From Thermoleophilales bacterium (lineage in GTDB: Bacteria > Actinomycetota > Thermoleophilia > Solirubrobacterales > 70-9): a stretch of 64,000 bases of DNA. The stretch is from NCBI GenBank assembly GCA_020636955.1, contig JACJWY010000002.1, forward strand, positions 1-64,000. Reading direction: 5' to 3'. The notes under the pieces are model-generated. The model had not been told where the DNA came from and made no database searches. It saw nothing but the letters and a program-made list of their open reading frames with translations. The stretch's first letter is position 1. Each line of letters starts with the position of its first letter. The translations under genes and the position numbers were made by a program. Below are positions 16,503-25,125 of this stretch, piece after piece.

Positions 16503-16892
16503 CTACTTCAGTTCGACCGAAGCGCCGGCTTCTTCGAGCTCGGCCTTGAGCTTCTCGGCCTCGTCCTTCTCGATGCCTTCCTTGACCGGCTTGGGAGCCT
16601 CGTCGACCAGGGCCTTGGCTTCCTTGAGCCCGAGGCCGGTGGCGGCACGGACGACCTTGATCACCGGGACCTTCTTGTCCCCGACCTCGGTCAGGACGAC
16701 GTCAACGGTCGAGCTGCCTTCGTCGCCGCCGTCGCCGCCGTCACCACCGGCAGCGCCGGCCGCCGGGGCGGCTGCGGCCACGGCCGTGGCCGAAACGCCG
16801 AACTCCTCTTCGAGAGCCTTGATGCGCTCACTCAGCTCGAGGACGCTGATGCCCTTGAGCTCTTCAATCCATTCTTCGGTGCTGGTTGCCAT
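16503..16892 (-). CDS. rplL: 50S ribosomal protein L7/L12
   Basis: Stalk protein that recruits translation factors to the 50S subunit. The 129-aa protein has the N-terminal dimerisation helices (LKGISVLELSERIKALEEEFGV), an Ala/Gly-rich hinge (about residues 38-58, including GGDGGDGGDEG) and the conserved C-terminal domain (KVPVIKVVRAATGLGLKEAKALVDEAP). The start follows the rplJ stop by 6 bp. A strong terminator follows, then a CotH-like gene rather than rpoB. Confidence 0.98.
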   Translation of the reverse strand: MATSTEEWIEELKGISVLELSERIKALEEEFGVSATAVAAAAPAAGAAGGDGGDGGDEGSSTVDVVLTEVGDKKVPVIKVVRAATGLGLKEAKALVDEAPKPVKEGIEKDEAEKLKAELEEAGASVELK

Positions 16893-16898
16893 TTCTGG

Positions 16899-17645
16899 TT
16901 ACTCCTCGTTTTCAGCGTCAGCACCATCAGTTGCCTCTTCGGCAGGTGCCTCTTCTTTGTTTTCAGCTTTGTCTTCGGCATCGGCCTCTTCGGCCGTAGC
17001 CTCTTCCTCAGCCGGGGCCTCGGCCTCGGCTTCCGGGCTTTCCTCGGCGGCGGCTTCCTCGGCTGCCGGCTCTTCGGCCGGAGCTTCGTCGGCATTCTCC
17101 TCGGCCGGAGCGGCCTCGGCACTGCCTCCGACCAGACCCTGATCGGCCACCTGCTGGAGGGCGATCGCCAGGCCGGAGACCATCGATCCCAGGCCGCGGG
17201 TCAGGGTGACCAGCGGGCTGGCGACGATGCCGGCCAGCTGACCGTTGAGGACATCTCGGGAAGGAAGCTTCGAGATGGCGGTGAAACGTCCCTCGTCGAG
17301 GATCGTGTCACCCATGATCCCGCCCTTGTAGGTGAGGATCTCGTGTTCCTTGTTGAAGCTGGTGATCGCCTTCGCCGCCATGGCGGTGTCGCCCTTGACG
17401 AAGGTGAGCGCGGTCGGTCCCTGGAGCAGGTCATTCAGCTCGGTGTTCCCGGCCTTCTCGGCGGCAAGCTTGGTGAGCCGGTTCTTGACGACCTTGAAGG
17501 TCGCGTCCGCCTCCCGCAGCCCGCTGCGCAGCTCAGCCGCCTGGGTTACCGAGATTCCCCGGTAGTCCACGGCGAAGATCGCTTCAGCTGATTCGATCTC
17601 GGCACCGATCTCTTCGATCAGTGCGGCTTTTTCTTCACGGTTCAT
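16899..17645 (-). CDS. rplJ: 50S ribosomal protein L10 with long acidic C-terminal tail
   Basis: L10 anchors the L7/L12 dimers on the ribosomal stalk and represses its own operon through the leader RNA. The core (about residues 1-175) is canonical: AVDYRGISVTQ, FKVVKNRLTKLA, LQGPTAL, and the C-terminal helix that binds L7/L12. After VADQGLVGG comes a tail of about 70 residues made almost entirely of Glu and Ala, absent from standard bacterial L10 (about 165-180 aa). ATG at 17645; the open frame to 17759 crosses the structured leader and is not coding. Normally this gene follows rplA directly; here about 20 kb of polysaccharide genes separates them. Confidence 0.97.
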   Translation of the reverse strand: MNREEKAALIEEIGAEIESAEAIFAVDYRGISVTQAAELRSGLREADATFKVVKNRLTKLAAEKAGNTELNDLLQGPTALTFVKGDTAMAAKAITSFNKEHEILTYKGGIMGDTILDEGRFTAISKLPSRDVLNGQLAGIVASPLVTLTRGLGSMVSGLAIALQQVADQGLVGGSAEAAPAEENADEAPAEEPAAEEAAAEESPEAEAEAPAEEEATAEEADAEDKAENKEEAPAEEATDGADAENEE

Positions 17646-17695
17646 GTTTGCCTGACTTGTCTTTGTCTGACTTTCGGTCTGACGCGGACCACCCG

Positions 17696-17828
17696 AGCAA
17701 AGAAAAGCCCGCTCACAGGCGGGCACGGGGAGCGACCATACTCGGTCGCTCTGGCTCACCTGCGCTGGGAAATTACGGACTATCGCCCGACCAGCGGTCT
17801 ACGGCAGACCGCCGACTATAGCTGGTCG
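17696..17828 (-). promoter_or_regulatory. L10 leader-like autoregulatory RNA with attenuator
   Basis: Upstream of rplJ the minus-strand RNA can form a closed multibranch structure: an outer helix CGACCAG (17788-17794) with CTGGTCG (17822-17828), an internal hairpin GCGGTCT/AGACCGC, a GCGCAGGTGAG segment near 17757-17767, and a hairpin GAGCGACC/GGTCGCTC (17730-17751). Next is a stem GCCCGC/GCGGGC (17707-17724) followed by TTTTCTTT, an intrinsic attenuator. The layout matches the Rfam L10_leader class, in which free L10-L12 promotes repression. It implies a promoter upstream of about 17830, independent of rplKA. Confidence 0.7.
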
Positions 17829-18060
17829 CCGGAAGAATCGCGCGCTGGACTGACCCATGTCCAGGCTAGAAGCAAGAAGGAACTTCACGCGACGTTGACA
17901 TCCCGATGACAGTCGTGGGGAATGATGACGGCGAACTCTGTACATGCGTAGAAATGCGAAGGACCTTCCGTCGGCTTGAATTGGCTGTCAGAAACGGATG
18001 ATCCTCCGGACTCTCCTACTAGCCCAGGAGATCCACTAGCCCAGGAGATATGACGACCAG
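17829..18060. other. Gene-free junction between the L10 leader and the polysaccharide locus
   Basis: About 230 bp with no supported gene. It should hold the rplJL promoter (minus strand) and the promoter of the sulfotransferase (plus strand). Base composition becomes more A/T-rich from about 17900. A short direct repeat lies just ahead of the sulfotransferase (18018-18049). This is the right-hand edge of the inserted locus relative to rplJ; I see no target-site duplication or transposon end. Confidence 0.5.
18018..18049 (+). repeat. Short direct repeat ahead of the sulfotransferase gene
   Basis: ACTAGCCCAGGAGAT occurs at 18018-18032 and again at 18035-18049 (17-bp period). Each copy carries CAGGAG, which could act as a ribosome-binding site. 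It may be simple slippage. Confidence 0.6.
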
Positions 18061-18867
18061 ATGGCCGTAGCACCTGAACATCCCGTAAGAAGATTGGCGC
18101 GCCGCTCAGGCATCCGAAAAATGGTAGTCCACCGCCGGCACAGAAACCTCAATCCAAACGATGTCTTTCTGGCATCGTTTCCTCGTTCGGGAAACACTTG
18201 GATGAAGTTCGTTTTCGCGTCTCTGATCTCCGGCAGGAATGTCAATTTTGCGAATGCTGATGAAGAGATCCCGACCGTCGGTGATCACGGCAGGTCTACC
18301 GGAAAGCTTCCTCACGGCGGAAGATTCCTCAAGACGCATGAGCCGTACTGGAGGGAGTACGGCAGATCGATCTACCTGTTGAGAGATCCTCGGGACGTGG
18401 CGATTTCATACCGACGCTACCTCGAAGGCTTCCAAGTCAAGTTCGATTCGATGGATGAGTTCCTCGATCAGTTCCAGAGGGGTCGAGTCGGCGGATACGG
18501 CTCGTGGCTAGACCACGTCAATGGTTGGTTCAACGCGAAATCGCAGGGAACTCCGATCCTGCCGCTCTTCTATGAAGAGTTGGTCGCCGATCCTCAGCGC
18601 CATGTGACCGAGGCCGCAAGTTTTGTCGGCATTGAGGTGACGGATTCAACAGTCGCGGATGCGATAGAGGGAAACTCCGTTGACCGGATGAGAAAGAAAG
18701 AATCCGATTCCGCAAGCTACTTCGCCAATTCAGGCTGGAGCAACTCATCCGTTTCATTTATCGGAAAGGCCGATTCAGGCGGTTGGAAAGAGCAACTGTC
18801 CGCGTCTTCTCTGGAACGTCTCAAACCAGCGTGCGAGCGGTATGCCGAACTGCTCGCGGAAAACTGA
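18061..18867 (+). CDS. Sulfotransferase (PAPS-dependent)
   Basis: Predicted transferase of sulfate from 3'-phosphoadenylyl sulfate to a carbohydrate acceptor, probably the polysaccharide made by this locus. Seen: the 5'-phosphosulfate loop FPRSGNTWMK near residues 40-49, the 3'-phosphate motif LRDPRDVAISYRRY near residues 101-114, and a C-terminal GKADSGGWKEQLS close to the cytosolic sulfotransferase G-x2-G-x-W-K signature. Length (268 aa) fits. ATG at 18061; the GGAG of the upstream repeat is somewhat distant. Codon use is more A/T-rich than in the rpl/rpo genes, suggesting acquisition with the polysaccharide locus. Confidence 0.85.
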   Translation: MAVAPEHPVRRLARRSGIRKMVVHRRHRNLNPNDVFLASFPRSGNTWMKFVFASLISGRNVNFANADEEIPTVGDHGRSTGKLPHGGRFLKTHEPYWREYGRSIYLLRDPRDVAISYRRYLEGFQVKFDSMDEFLDQFQRGRVGGYGSWLDHVNGWFNAKSQGTPILPLFYEELVADPQRHVTEAASFVGIEVTDSTVADAIEGNSVDRMRKKESDSASYFANSGWSNSSVSFIGKADSGGWKEQLSASSLERLKPACERYAELLAEN

Positions 18868-18912
18868 AAACCATCTGCTGGAGTGGCCCGAGCCGATGCT
18901 GCCGGTGCCCGC

Positions 18913-20565
18913 CTAGAAGACACCCTTCTTGCCGGTCACCGCGGGAATCGTTCTGAGCAGCGTCCGGAAGTCACCATCAAGGGACCAGCCGTTGACGTAG
19001 GCGCAGTCGAGCTTCAGCATCTCTTCCATCGGGATCTCGCTCCGGCCCATGACCTGCCAAGGTCCGGTGATGCCGGGCCGGACCAGGGTCCGGACCGAGT
19101 ACTTACCTTCGATTCTCGAAGATTCGTCGAGCGGGAGTGGCCGGGGGCCGACCAGGCTCATGTCCCCGCGGAGCACGTTCCAGAACTGAGGGATCTCGTC
19201 GATCGAGGTCCTCCTCAGCCATTTCCCGACCCTGGTGATCCGCGGGTCGTTCTTGATCTTGAGCATGCCGCCCTCACCGTGCATGCCCTCACCCCAGAGC
19301 TCCTCGCGCTGGCTGTCGGCCCCGTCCGACATGGTCCGGAGCTTGCAGACCTGGAACGTTTCGTCTTCCAGGCCGGCCCGAGGCTGACGGAAGATCACCG
19401 GGCCCTTCGAATCGAGCTTGATCGCAATCGCAGCGGCCAGCATGACCGGCGAGGTGATGATCAGGAAGCCGGTCGACACCACCACGTCCATGACCCGCTT
19501 CATCAACGCCTCGGCCGGCCTCAGGGCAGGAGGCCTGGAGCTGAGCAGCCGCATGCCTTCGAGCTGTTGCGGCACGGCACGGGTAAAGAGCGACTCCGGT
19601 CCGCCGGAGATGTCGTCCACCGCCACCCCGTGGCCAAGCATGGTTTCGACGAGCTCGACCCGTTTGCTCATCCGCTCGGCTCCACCGGCCACGATCACCC
19701 GGTCGATCTCTTCCGATTTGGCGAGTTCAACGACCCGGTTGGCGAGAGTCGCGGCACCGGCATCGTTGAATTCCGAAACCTTCACGAAGGTGCCGTCCCC
19801 GACCGGTTGCTTGACCTGCCAGGTCGGTTCGTCCTCGCGGTGGACGATTTTGAGCCCGACCATCAGACCCCATTCGGAATGCCTTGCGACCCGGGTCTGA
19901 AAAGCGCCGACCGTCGCCGCATCACCGACCAGGGCGACCTTCCGCTTGAACCAGGGCCTTGACCTGGCGATCGAGCGGGCGAACGAGCGAAACAGGAGCA
20001 GGAGCGGGATCATGGTCACCCACATCACGATCGGCGCGATGATCCCGGTTGAGTTGGGCACCGTCACCGAGCCGACGAGCAGCAGCAGCCAACACCAGAC
20101 TGTTGCTACGACCGTTATCGCCGACCCTTCGGAGACGAAGTCGATGTTGAACTTCTCCTCGACGTGGGAGTAGACCCCGGCCAGGTAGATCAGGGCCACG
20201 AGCACAGGCGCCAGGCCGAGAATGGTCAGATACCCGGCAGGACCCTGCGGGTTTTCGTTAAAAAGCGCAAGAGCTCCGGTCGTGAACAGGGTGCTGGCCA
20301 GGAGCGTTAGGAGATCGGAGGTGAGCAGCAGCCGGTGGAAGGCGTGCTTGAACTCGACCGAGCCGCCAATTCGCTTCTCGGTTCTTCTCATGGTGAACTC
20401 ATGCGGGTAGTAGCGTTGCTCGGAGTCATCGGCGATCGCCGGGTTGCGGGTCAGGCCCGATTTCGGTTCGACACCGGGCGAACTGCGCAGAATACGACCC
20501 TCGGAGCCCCGGTCCACTCCGGTGGTACCTCCCCCACTATTTGCTTGACGCGATTCGTACGTCAA
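18913..20565 (-). CDS. Polyprenyl-phosphate sugar-1-phosphate transferase (WbaP/EpsL-like initiating enzyme)
   Basis: Starts polysaccharide synthesis by moving a sugar-1-phosphate from a UDP-sugar to undecaprenyl phosphate at the inner membrane. The N-terminal half has hydrophobic spans (about residues 65-190) and a CoA_binding_3-like soluble part. The C-terminal third is a bacterial sugar transferase domain (PF02397 type): a membrane helix, FRQPRAGL, FQVCKLRTM, RRTSIDEIPQFWNVLRGDMSLVGPRP and VRPGITGPWQVMGR. TTG at 20565 is preceded by AAAGGAGG at 8-nt spacing, which decides the start over GTG at 20592. Sugar specificity unknown. Confidence 0.92.
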   Translation of the reverse strand: MTYESRQANSGGGTTGVDRGSEGRILRSSPGVEPKSGLTRNPAIADDSEQRYYPHEFTMRRTEKRIGGSVEFKHAFHRLLLTSDLLTLLASTLFTTGALALFNENPQGPAGYLTILGLAPVLVALIYLAGVYSHVEEKFNIDFVSEGSAITVVATVWCWLLLLVGSVTVPNSTGIIAPIVMWVTMIPLLLLFRSFARSIARSRPWFKRKVALVGDAATVGAFQTRVARHSEWGLMVGLKIVHREDEPTWQVKQPVGDGTFVKVSEFNDAGAATLANRVVELAKSEEIDRVIVAGGAERMSKRVELVETMLGHGVAVDDISGGPESLFTRAVPQQLEGMRLLSSRPPALRPAEALMKRVMDVVVSTGFLIITSPVMLAAAIAIKLDSKGPVIFRQPRAGLEDETFQVCKLRTMSDGADSQREELWGEGMHGEGGMLKIKNDPRITRVGKWLRRTSIDEIPQFWNVLRGDMSLVGPRPLPLDESSRIEGKYSVRTLVRPGITGPWQVMGRSEIPMEEMLKLDCAYVNGWSLDGDFRTLLRTIPAVTGKKGVF

Positions 20566-20794
20566 ACGGTTCGCCTCCTTTGAACCGAGCACTACTGCCT
20601 GAAACCGATCGCTGACGAAGCTGCTCGCAAGCGAACCATCAGGCTATCAGCCCGAGAATGAAACCACGTGACTTTGCGGGACGGTCCCCGGATCGGTTGG
20701 GTAGGGTTGCGCTGACCGGCGATACAGGCACGCGCAGGGATTCGCCGGATGCCGGACAGCGGTCGACCAAGCAGATGGAACTGGGGAACATCGG

Positions 20795-21985
20795 ATGAAG
20801 ATTCAGCTTTGGAGTTGCAACTACGAGCCCGAGCCGATGGGGATCGCCCCGCTCAGCGCGATCTGGGCCAAGACGATGGCCCGCCGTGGCCACGAAGTCG
20901 AAGTGGTGGCAGCCCACCCGCACTATCCGGAACCCCAGTGGGGCGCCAGGGTGCTGCCTTACCGGGAGGTGCGGGACGGAATCCCGGTCACCCGCCTGCC
21001 TTTGATCATCGGGCGGAAGCTGAAGTCTCAGCGGCTGATCCAGGAGGTCAGCTTCATGACTTCGCAGGCCCTCGCTTCACCGTTTCTGGGCAAGCCCGAC
21101 GTCCTGATCTCGGTCACCCCCAGTTTTCCCGCCCTGCTGCCCGGACTGATCGATGTCCGGATGAGAAAGATCCCCTGGATGCTCTGGATTCAGGACATCC
21201 TGCCCGACGGAGCCGCAACCACCGGGTATGTGGACAAGTCGGGCCCGATCTACCGTCTCTCCCGACGCCTCGAGACGGCTTCTTACAACGCGGCCAGTCA
21301 CATCGTGGTGCTCTCCGAAAGCTTCCGCGAGAACCTGATGTCGAAGGGGGTGCCCCGGGAGAAGGTCTCGCTGGCCTACAACCCGGCGACGATGACCGAC
21401 GATCCCGACGCCACCCCCCGGGGTGAGATCCCGGGACCGCCCCGAGTCATCTGCATGGGAAATATCGGCAAGTCCCAGAATCTGGTCGAGATCGTGAGGG
21501 CCTTCGAGGCCGACCCGCAGCTTGCTAGCAAGGGAGCCATCCTGACCTTGGCCGGCGCCGGAGTGGCGGAGGAGGAAGTCCGTTCCGCGATCACCACCGA
21601 CCGGGTGCTCATGCCCGGCGTGCTCGGGCCGGAACCCCTCGGCGAGGAGATCGAGCGAACCCACCTCGGTGCCGTGACGCAGGCCTACTCGGGCGGCGAG
21701 TTCAACGTGCCGTCGAAACTGATGAATTACCTGGCGGTCGGTCTGCCGGTGGTGGCATCGCTCCGGCCCGGCAGCGAGGCCGGAAGGATCATCAACGAGT
21801 CAGGAGCGGGCTGGGTTTCCGACAGCGTTGACCCGAGCGGCTTCGCCGCTTCGATCGTCGAGGCCATCTCCGATCCCGAACAGCTGACGGCCCGGAGCCG
21901 GGCCGGGGTTTCCTTCGCGAGGGACAACCTGACCGCGGAGGTACTGGCGGACCGGTTCGAGGCCGCCCTCGACGATCTGGCTTGA
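20795..21985 (+). CDS. Glycosyltransferase family 4 (WcaI/WbuB-like)
   Basis: Predicted cytoplasmic GT-B retaining glycosyltransferase adding a sugar to the lipid-linked repeat unit. The N-terminus (MKIQLWSCNYEPEPMG...PHYPEPQWG) is typical of the WcaI/WbuB subgroup of GT4; WIQDILPDGA and VLSESFRENL near residues 130-175 and a nucleotide-sugar-binding C-terminal domain with NVPSKLMNYLAVGLPVVAS near residues 305-325 follow. 396 aa, normal. It diverges from the initiating transferase across a 229-bp spacer with no other gene, which presumably holds both promoters. Confidence 0.88.
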   Translation: MKIQLWSCNYEPEPMGIAPLSAIWAKTMARRGHEVEVVAAHPHYPEPQWGARVLPYREVRDGIPVTRLPLIIGRKLKSQRLIQEVSFMTSQALASPFLGKPDVLISVTPSFPALLPGLIDVRMRKIPWMLWIQDILPDGAATTGYVDKSGPIYRLSRRLETASYNAASHIVVLSESFRENLMSKGVPREKVSLAYNPATMTDDPDATPRGEIPGPPRVICMGNIGKSQNLVEIVRAFEADPQLASKGAILTLAGAGVAEEEVRSAITTDRVLMPGVLGPEPLGEEIERTHLGAVTQAYSGGEFNVPSKLMNYLAVGLPVVASLRPGSEAGRIINESGAGWVSDSVDPSGFAASIVEAISDPEQLTARSRAGVSFARDNLTAEVLADRFEAALDDLA

Positions 21986-21989
21986 CCCG

Positions 21990-23486
21990 CTAGCGGCCGA
22001 AAGGCGGCTGGTAGAAGTCCCGGACCGGTTTCAGCGAGAAGGCTCGCGAAGACCTGCCCTGGTAGACCGCGCGAACCATGCCGCGCTTTGTCTTGGCCAT
22101 CTTGCGGGCATATGGCTTCCGGATCAGGCCCCGGAAGATGCCGTTGCCGTTCGCCCTGACTCTTCCCAGCCGCAGCCAGCTCTTGCCCCGCTTAATGCTG
22201 ATCGTCACCCAGCCGGAGCTGGAGTTGGCGGTCCGTCCCCAGATCGATATTCCCTTCCTGGACGGGAAAGAGACGAACGGGAAGCGGAAGGCCTGCAGGT
22301 TCCGTTTGGGCCGGTCCTTTGCGATCGTCGCGCCGCGGAAGTAGAGGCCGGCGTCGATCGTCTCGTTGAAGGGGACGCCCTTCGGCCTTGCCCAGTCCCT
22401 CAGCGAAAGCCAGAAGAAACGGGTGACCCCGGCCTTCCAGGCCCGGAACATGGCCTCTGAGGTCCACCGGGTGAGAATCCCCATGGGGACGCCGCCCGGA
22501 TCGGTGGGCTTTGAATCCCAGCTGAACTCGGTCACCCAGAGCGGAATCGAACGGTTGTTGCTGGTCACCCTCCCCGCGGCCCGCGAACGGTTGATCAGCC
22601 GGCGCAGTTCGGGCAGGTCGCCGAGCGAGACGTCATCCGGTCCGGCCGACTGATGGGTCGGACCGCCGGTCGTGAACGGGTTGGTCGACCAGATGTCGAA
22701 CCGGCCCTTGGCGTTGCAGCCGCGCTGATGTACGGGATTTCGCCGGCCGGTCATGCAGAGGACCCGGCGGGTGAAGTCCAGGGGACCGATGCTGCTGGAC
22801 ACCTTGAGCGGGGCGAGCCCTCCGCCGACCACCAGGTTGGAGCTGTCGACGCTCTTGACCGCGGCCGCGAAGCGGTTCAGCATCGCCCTGTAGAGCAACG
22901 GCGAGACCTTGCGTCCGTTCCTGATCTGGGGCCGGAAGAAACCGCCCAGGTTAGGTTCGTTCCACGGCTGCCAGAACCGGACTCGGGGCAGTCCGTTGTA
23001 GTTGCCGCTGTAGCGCTTCGCGGCAGCCTTGGCGAACTTGGCCATCTCGACCGGGTTCGGATTGCAGGTTCCGGGGACGCTGGAGCGGCAGCGTTCCGCC
23101 CATTTCGGGGCAAGGTAGACCTGGACCATGGGCACGACACCGGCCCGGTGAGCCATCTGGATCTGCTGGTCGTAGGCGCTCCAGTTGTAGTGCGAGTCAC
23201 CGGGATCGGTCGGGTTCCAGTTTGACGGCCGGTTCTCGGGAGCCACGTAGCGCCAGTAGAGGATGACCCTGGTCATGGTTGCTCCAGCCGACCTGATCCG
23301 GTTGTAGCCGAGCTGCGTCCCCACGGCCGAATCCGGGGTGGTGATTCCGGTGGCGAGCGGCCTGCTGGCCGCCGAGGCGTTGCCGGACAGGGCGAACGAC
23401 GACACGAAGAGGGCCACACCAAGGGCAAGCGCCGAGAGGGCAACGGGCAGAAAGCCAAAATTCAATTTCGAGCTACGAACGTTCAT
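21990..23486 (-). CDS. Secreted clan-A glycoside hydrolase (GH5/GH39-like), copy A
   Basis: A 498-aa exported hydrolase with an N-terminal signal peptide (hydrophobic stretch about residues 12-38). The TIM-barrel domain carries candidate catalytic residues in WNEPN (acid/base Glu near residue 176) and TEFSW (nucleophile Glu near 318), the clan GH-A arrangement. A C-terminal basic beta-rich segment of about 100 residues ends in FYQPPFG. GAGGA lies about 7 nt before ATG 23486. It follows its paralogue by 9 bp, so the two form a tandem operon. In a polysaccharide locus it may trim or release polymer; specificity unknown. Confidence 0.82.
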   Translation of the reverse strand: MNVRSSKLNFGFLPVALSALALGVALFVSSFALSGNASAASRPLATGITTPDSAVGTQLGYNRIRSAGATMTRVILYWRYVAPENRPSNWNPTDPGDSHYNWSAYDQQIQMAHRAGVVPMVQVYLAPKWAERCRSSVPGTCNPNPVEMAKFAKAAAKRYSGNYNGLPRVRFWQPWNEPNLGGFFRPQIRNGRKVSPLLYRAMLNRFAAAVKSVDSSNLVVGGGLAPLKVSSSIGPLDFTRRVLCMTGRRNPVHQRGCNAKGRFDIWSTNPFTTGGPTHQSAGPDDVSLGDLPELRRLINRSRAAGRVTSNNRSIPLWVTEFSWDSKPTDPGGVPMGILTRWTSEAMFRAWKAGVTRFFWLSLRDWARPKGVPFNETIDAGLYFRGATIAKDRPKRNLQAFRFPFVSFPSRKGISIWGRTANSSSGWVTISIKRGKSWLRLGRVRANGNGIFRGLIRKPYARKMAKTKRGMVRAVYQGRSSRAFSLKPVRDFYQPPFGR

Positions 23487-23495
23487 TCCAAGTCC

Positions 23496-25001
23496 TCACT
23501 TGCCGAATGGGGGCTGCCAGAAGTCCCGCTGCGGGCGTAGCGAGAACGCACGGGAGGTCTCGCCCTTGTACTTCGCCCGAACTTGGTCCCGTTTGCGTTT
23601 TGCCAGTTTGCGCGCGACGGGCTTCCTGATACTGGCCTGGAAGATCCCGTTCCGGTTGGCCCGGACCGTAGCAAGCTTTCTCCACTTGCCGCCCTTCTTG
23701 TACTCGATCGTCACCTTACCCGAGGTCGACGAAGCCGTCCGACCCCAGATCGTTATTCCCTTCCTGGCCGGAAAGGTGACGAAGGGGAACCGGAAGGCCT
23801 GCAGATTCGGCTTCGGCCGGTCCTTCTCGATCGTCGCCCCCCGGAAGTAGAGTCCGGAATCGATCGTCTGGTTCCAGGGCACGCCTTCGGGACGCGGCCA
23901 GTCCCTGAGCGTCAACCACATGAACCTGGAGACTCCGGCCTTCCAGGCGCGGTACATGGCTTCCGAGGTCCACCGGGTCAAGATCCGCATCGGCAGACCG
24001 CCCGGATCGGAGGGTTTCGAATCCCAGCTGAACTCGGTCACCCAGAGCGGAATCGACTTCTTTCGGCTAACCACCTTGCCGGATCGCTTGGACGCATTGA
24101 TCAACTTCCGAAGGCCCGGCAGGTCGCCGAGAGCGACGCTGTCGGGATCTGCCGACTTGTGGGTCGGCCCGCCGGTGGTGAAGGGATTGGTCGCCCAGAT
24201 GTCAAACCGGCCACGACCGCCGCAGCCCCGCTTCACCTTGGGCTTCTTCCGACCCTGCATGCAGAGGACACGGCGGGTGAAGTCCATCGGCCCGATGCTC
24301 CCCTTGACCCCGTTGGGCGCCAGTCCTCCGCCTATGACCATGTTCGACCGGTTCACCCCCTGGACCGCTCCGGCGAACCGGTTCAACAGCTCGCGGTAAA
24401 GGGCCGGCGAAACCTTCTTGCCCTTCCTGAACTGAGGCTGGAAGAAGACGGACAAGTTTGGTTCATTCCAGGGTTCCCAGTACCGGACGCGAGGCAGGCC
24501 CTGGAAGTTGCCGCTGTAGCGCTTGGCCGCGGCAGTCGCAAAGCGCGAAAAATCGTTTGGGTTGGGGTCGCAGATCCCTTTATATGAATCCGGATCTTTC
24601 ACCTTGCACCGCTCAGCCCAGTCAGGGGCCGAGTACAGCTCCACCAGCGGCTCCAATCCTGCTTCCCGGGCTCGCTCAACTTGACGGTCGTATTCGCTCC
24701 AGTCGTAGTGGGAGTCAGCCGGGTTTGCCGGATCCCACGACGACGGCATTTTCGACGGTGCCACGTTGCGCCAGTAGATGAGCACTCTGACCATGTCACC
24801 ACCGGCCGCTTTGATGCGGTCATACGCGAGCTGCGGGGAAATCAAGGTGTCCGTTGCGGTGACTCCCGTCGCCAACGGTCGGCTCGCGGAGGCACCTGCC
24901 GAAACTCCAAAGAAAACTGTGCAGAAAACGAATCCCAGCATCAGCCACCGAAGGCGCGCGGGGTTCCCGGTCGAGTTGCCTGTGTGCTTGAGAGATCGCA
25001 T
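23496..25001 (-). CDS. Secreted clan-A glycoside hydrolase (GH5/GH39-like), copy B
   Basis: Tandem paralogue of the following gene, with closely matching sequence over the whole length: the same WNEPN (near residue 180) and TEFSW (near 320) catalytic motifs, signal peptide, and C-terminal extension ending FWQPPFG. It differs mainly in surface loops and the signal region. The start is ATG 25001; a TTG at 25007 is possible, and no strong Shine-Dalgarno is visible for either. Divergent from the epimerase gene. Retention of the catalytic residues in both copies suggests two active enzymes, possibly with different linkage preference. Confidence 0.82.
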   Translation of the reverse strand: MRSLKHTGNSTGNPARLRWLMLGFVFCTVFFGVSAGASASRPLATGVTATDTLISPQLAYDRIKAAGGDMVRVLIYWRNVAPSKMPSSWDPANPADSHYDWSEYDRQVERAREAGLEPLVELYSAPDWAERCKVKDPDSYKGICDPNPNDFSRFATAAAKRYSGNFQGLPRVRYWEPWNEPNLSVFFQPQFRKGKKVSPALYRELLNRFAGAVQGVNRSNMVIGGGLAPNGVKGSIGPMDFTRRVLCMQGRKKPKVKRGCGGRGRFDIWATNPFTTGGPTHKSADPDSVALGDLPGLRKLINASKRSGKVVSRKKSIPLWVTEFSWDSKPSDPGGLPMRILTRWTSEAMYRAWKAGVSRFMWLTLRDWPRPEGVPWNQTIDSGLYFRGATIEKDRPKPNLQAFRFPFVTFPARKGITIWGRTASSTSGKVTIEYKKGGKWRKLATVRANRNGIFQASIRKPVARKLAKRKRDQVRAKYKGETSRAFSLRPQRDFWQPPFGK

Positions 25002-25125
25002 GAACAAGAGGCGGAATACCCACCACTGGGAACTTGAACCTACACCGACACTTCAAGTTTCGGTGGCAGCGCTGATAAAGTGCCGACCTTACGCCCGCCC
25101 CTCTCAAGCTCAGGCAGATTTCAAG

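Noticed and set aside
17646..17759. N-terminal extension of L10 to 17759
   Set aside because: It passes through the leader hairpins and attenuator; L10 proteins begin at MNREEK-like sequence.
17829..18060. Target-site duplication or transposon end at the edge of the polysaccharide locus
   Set aside because: Only a 17-bp tandem direct repeat is present on one side; no match is visible beside rplA, and no transposase or integrase lies anywhere in the locus.
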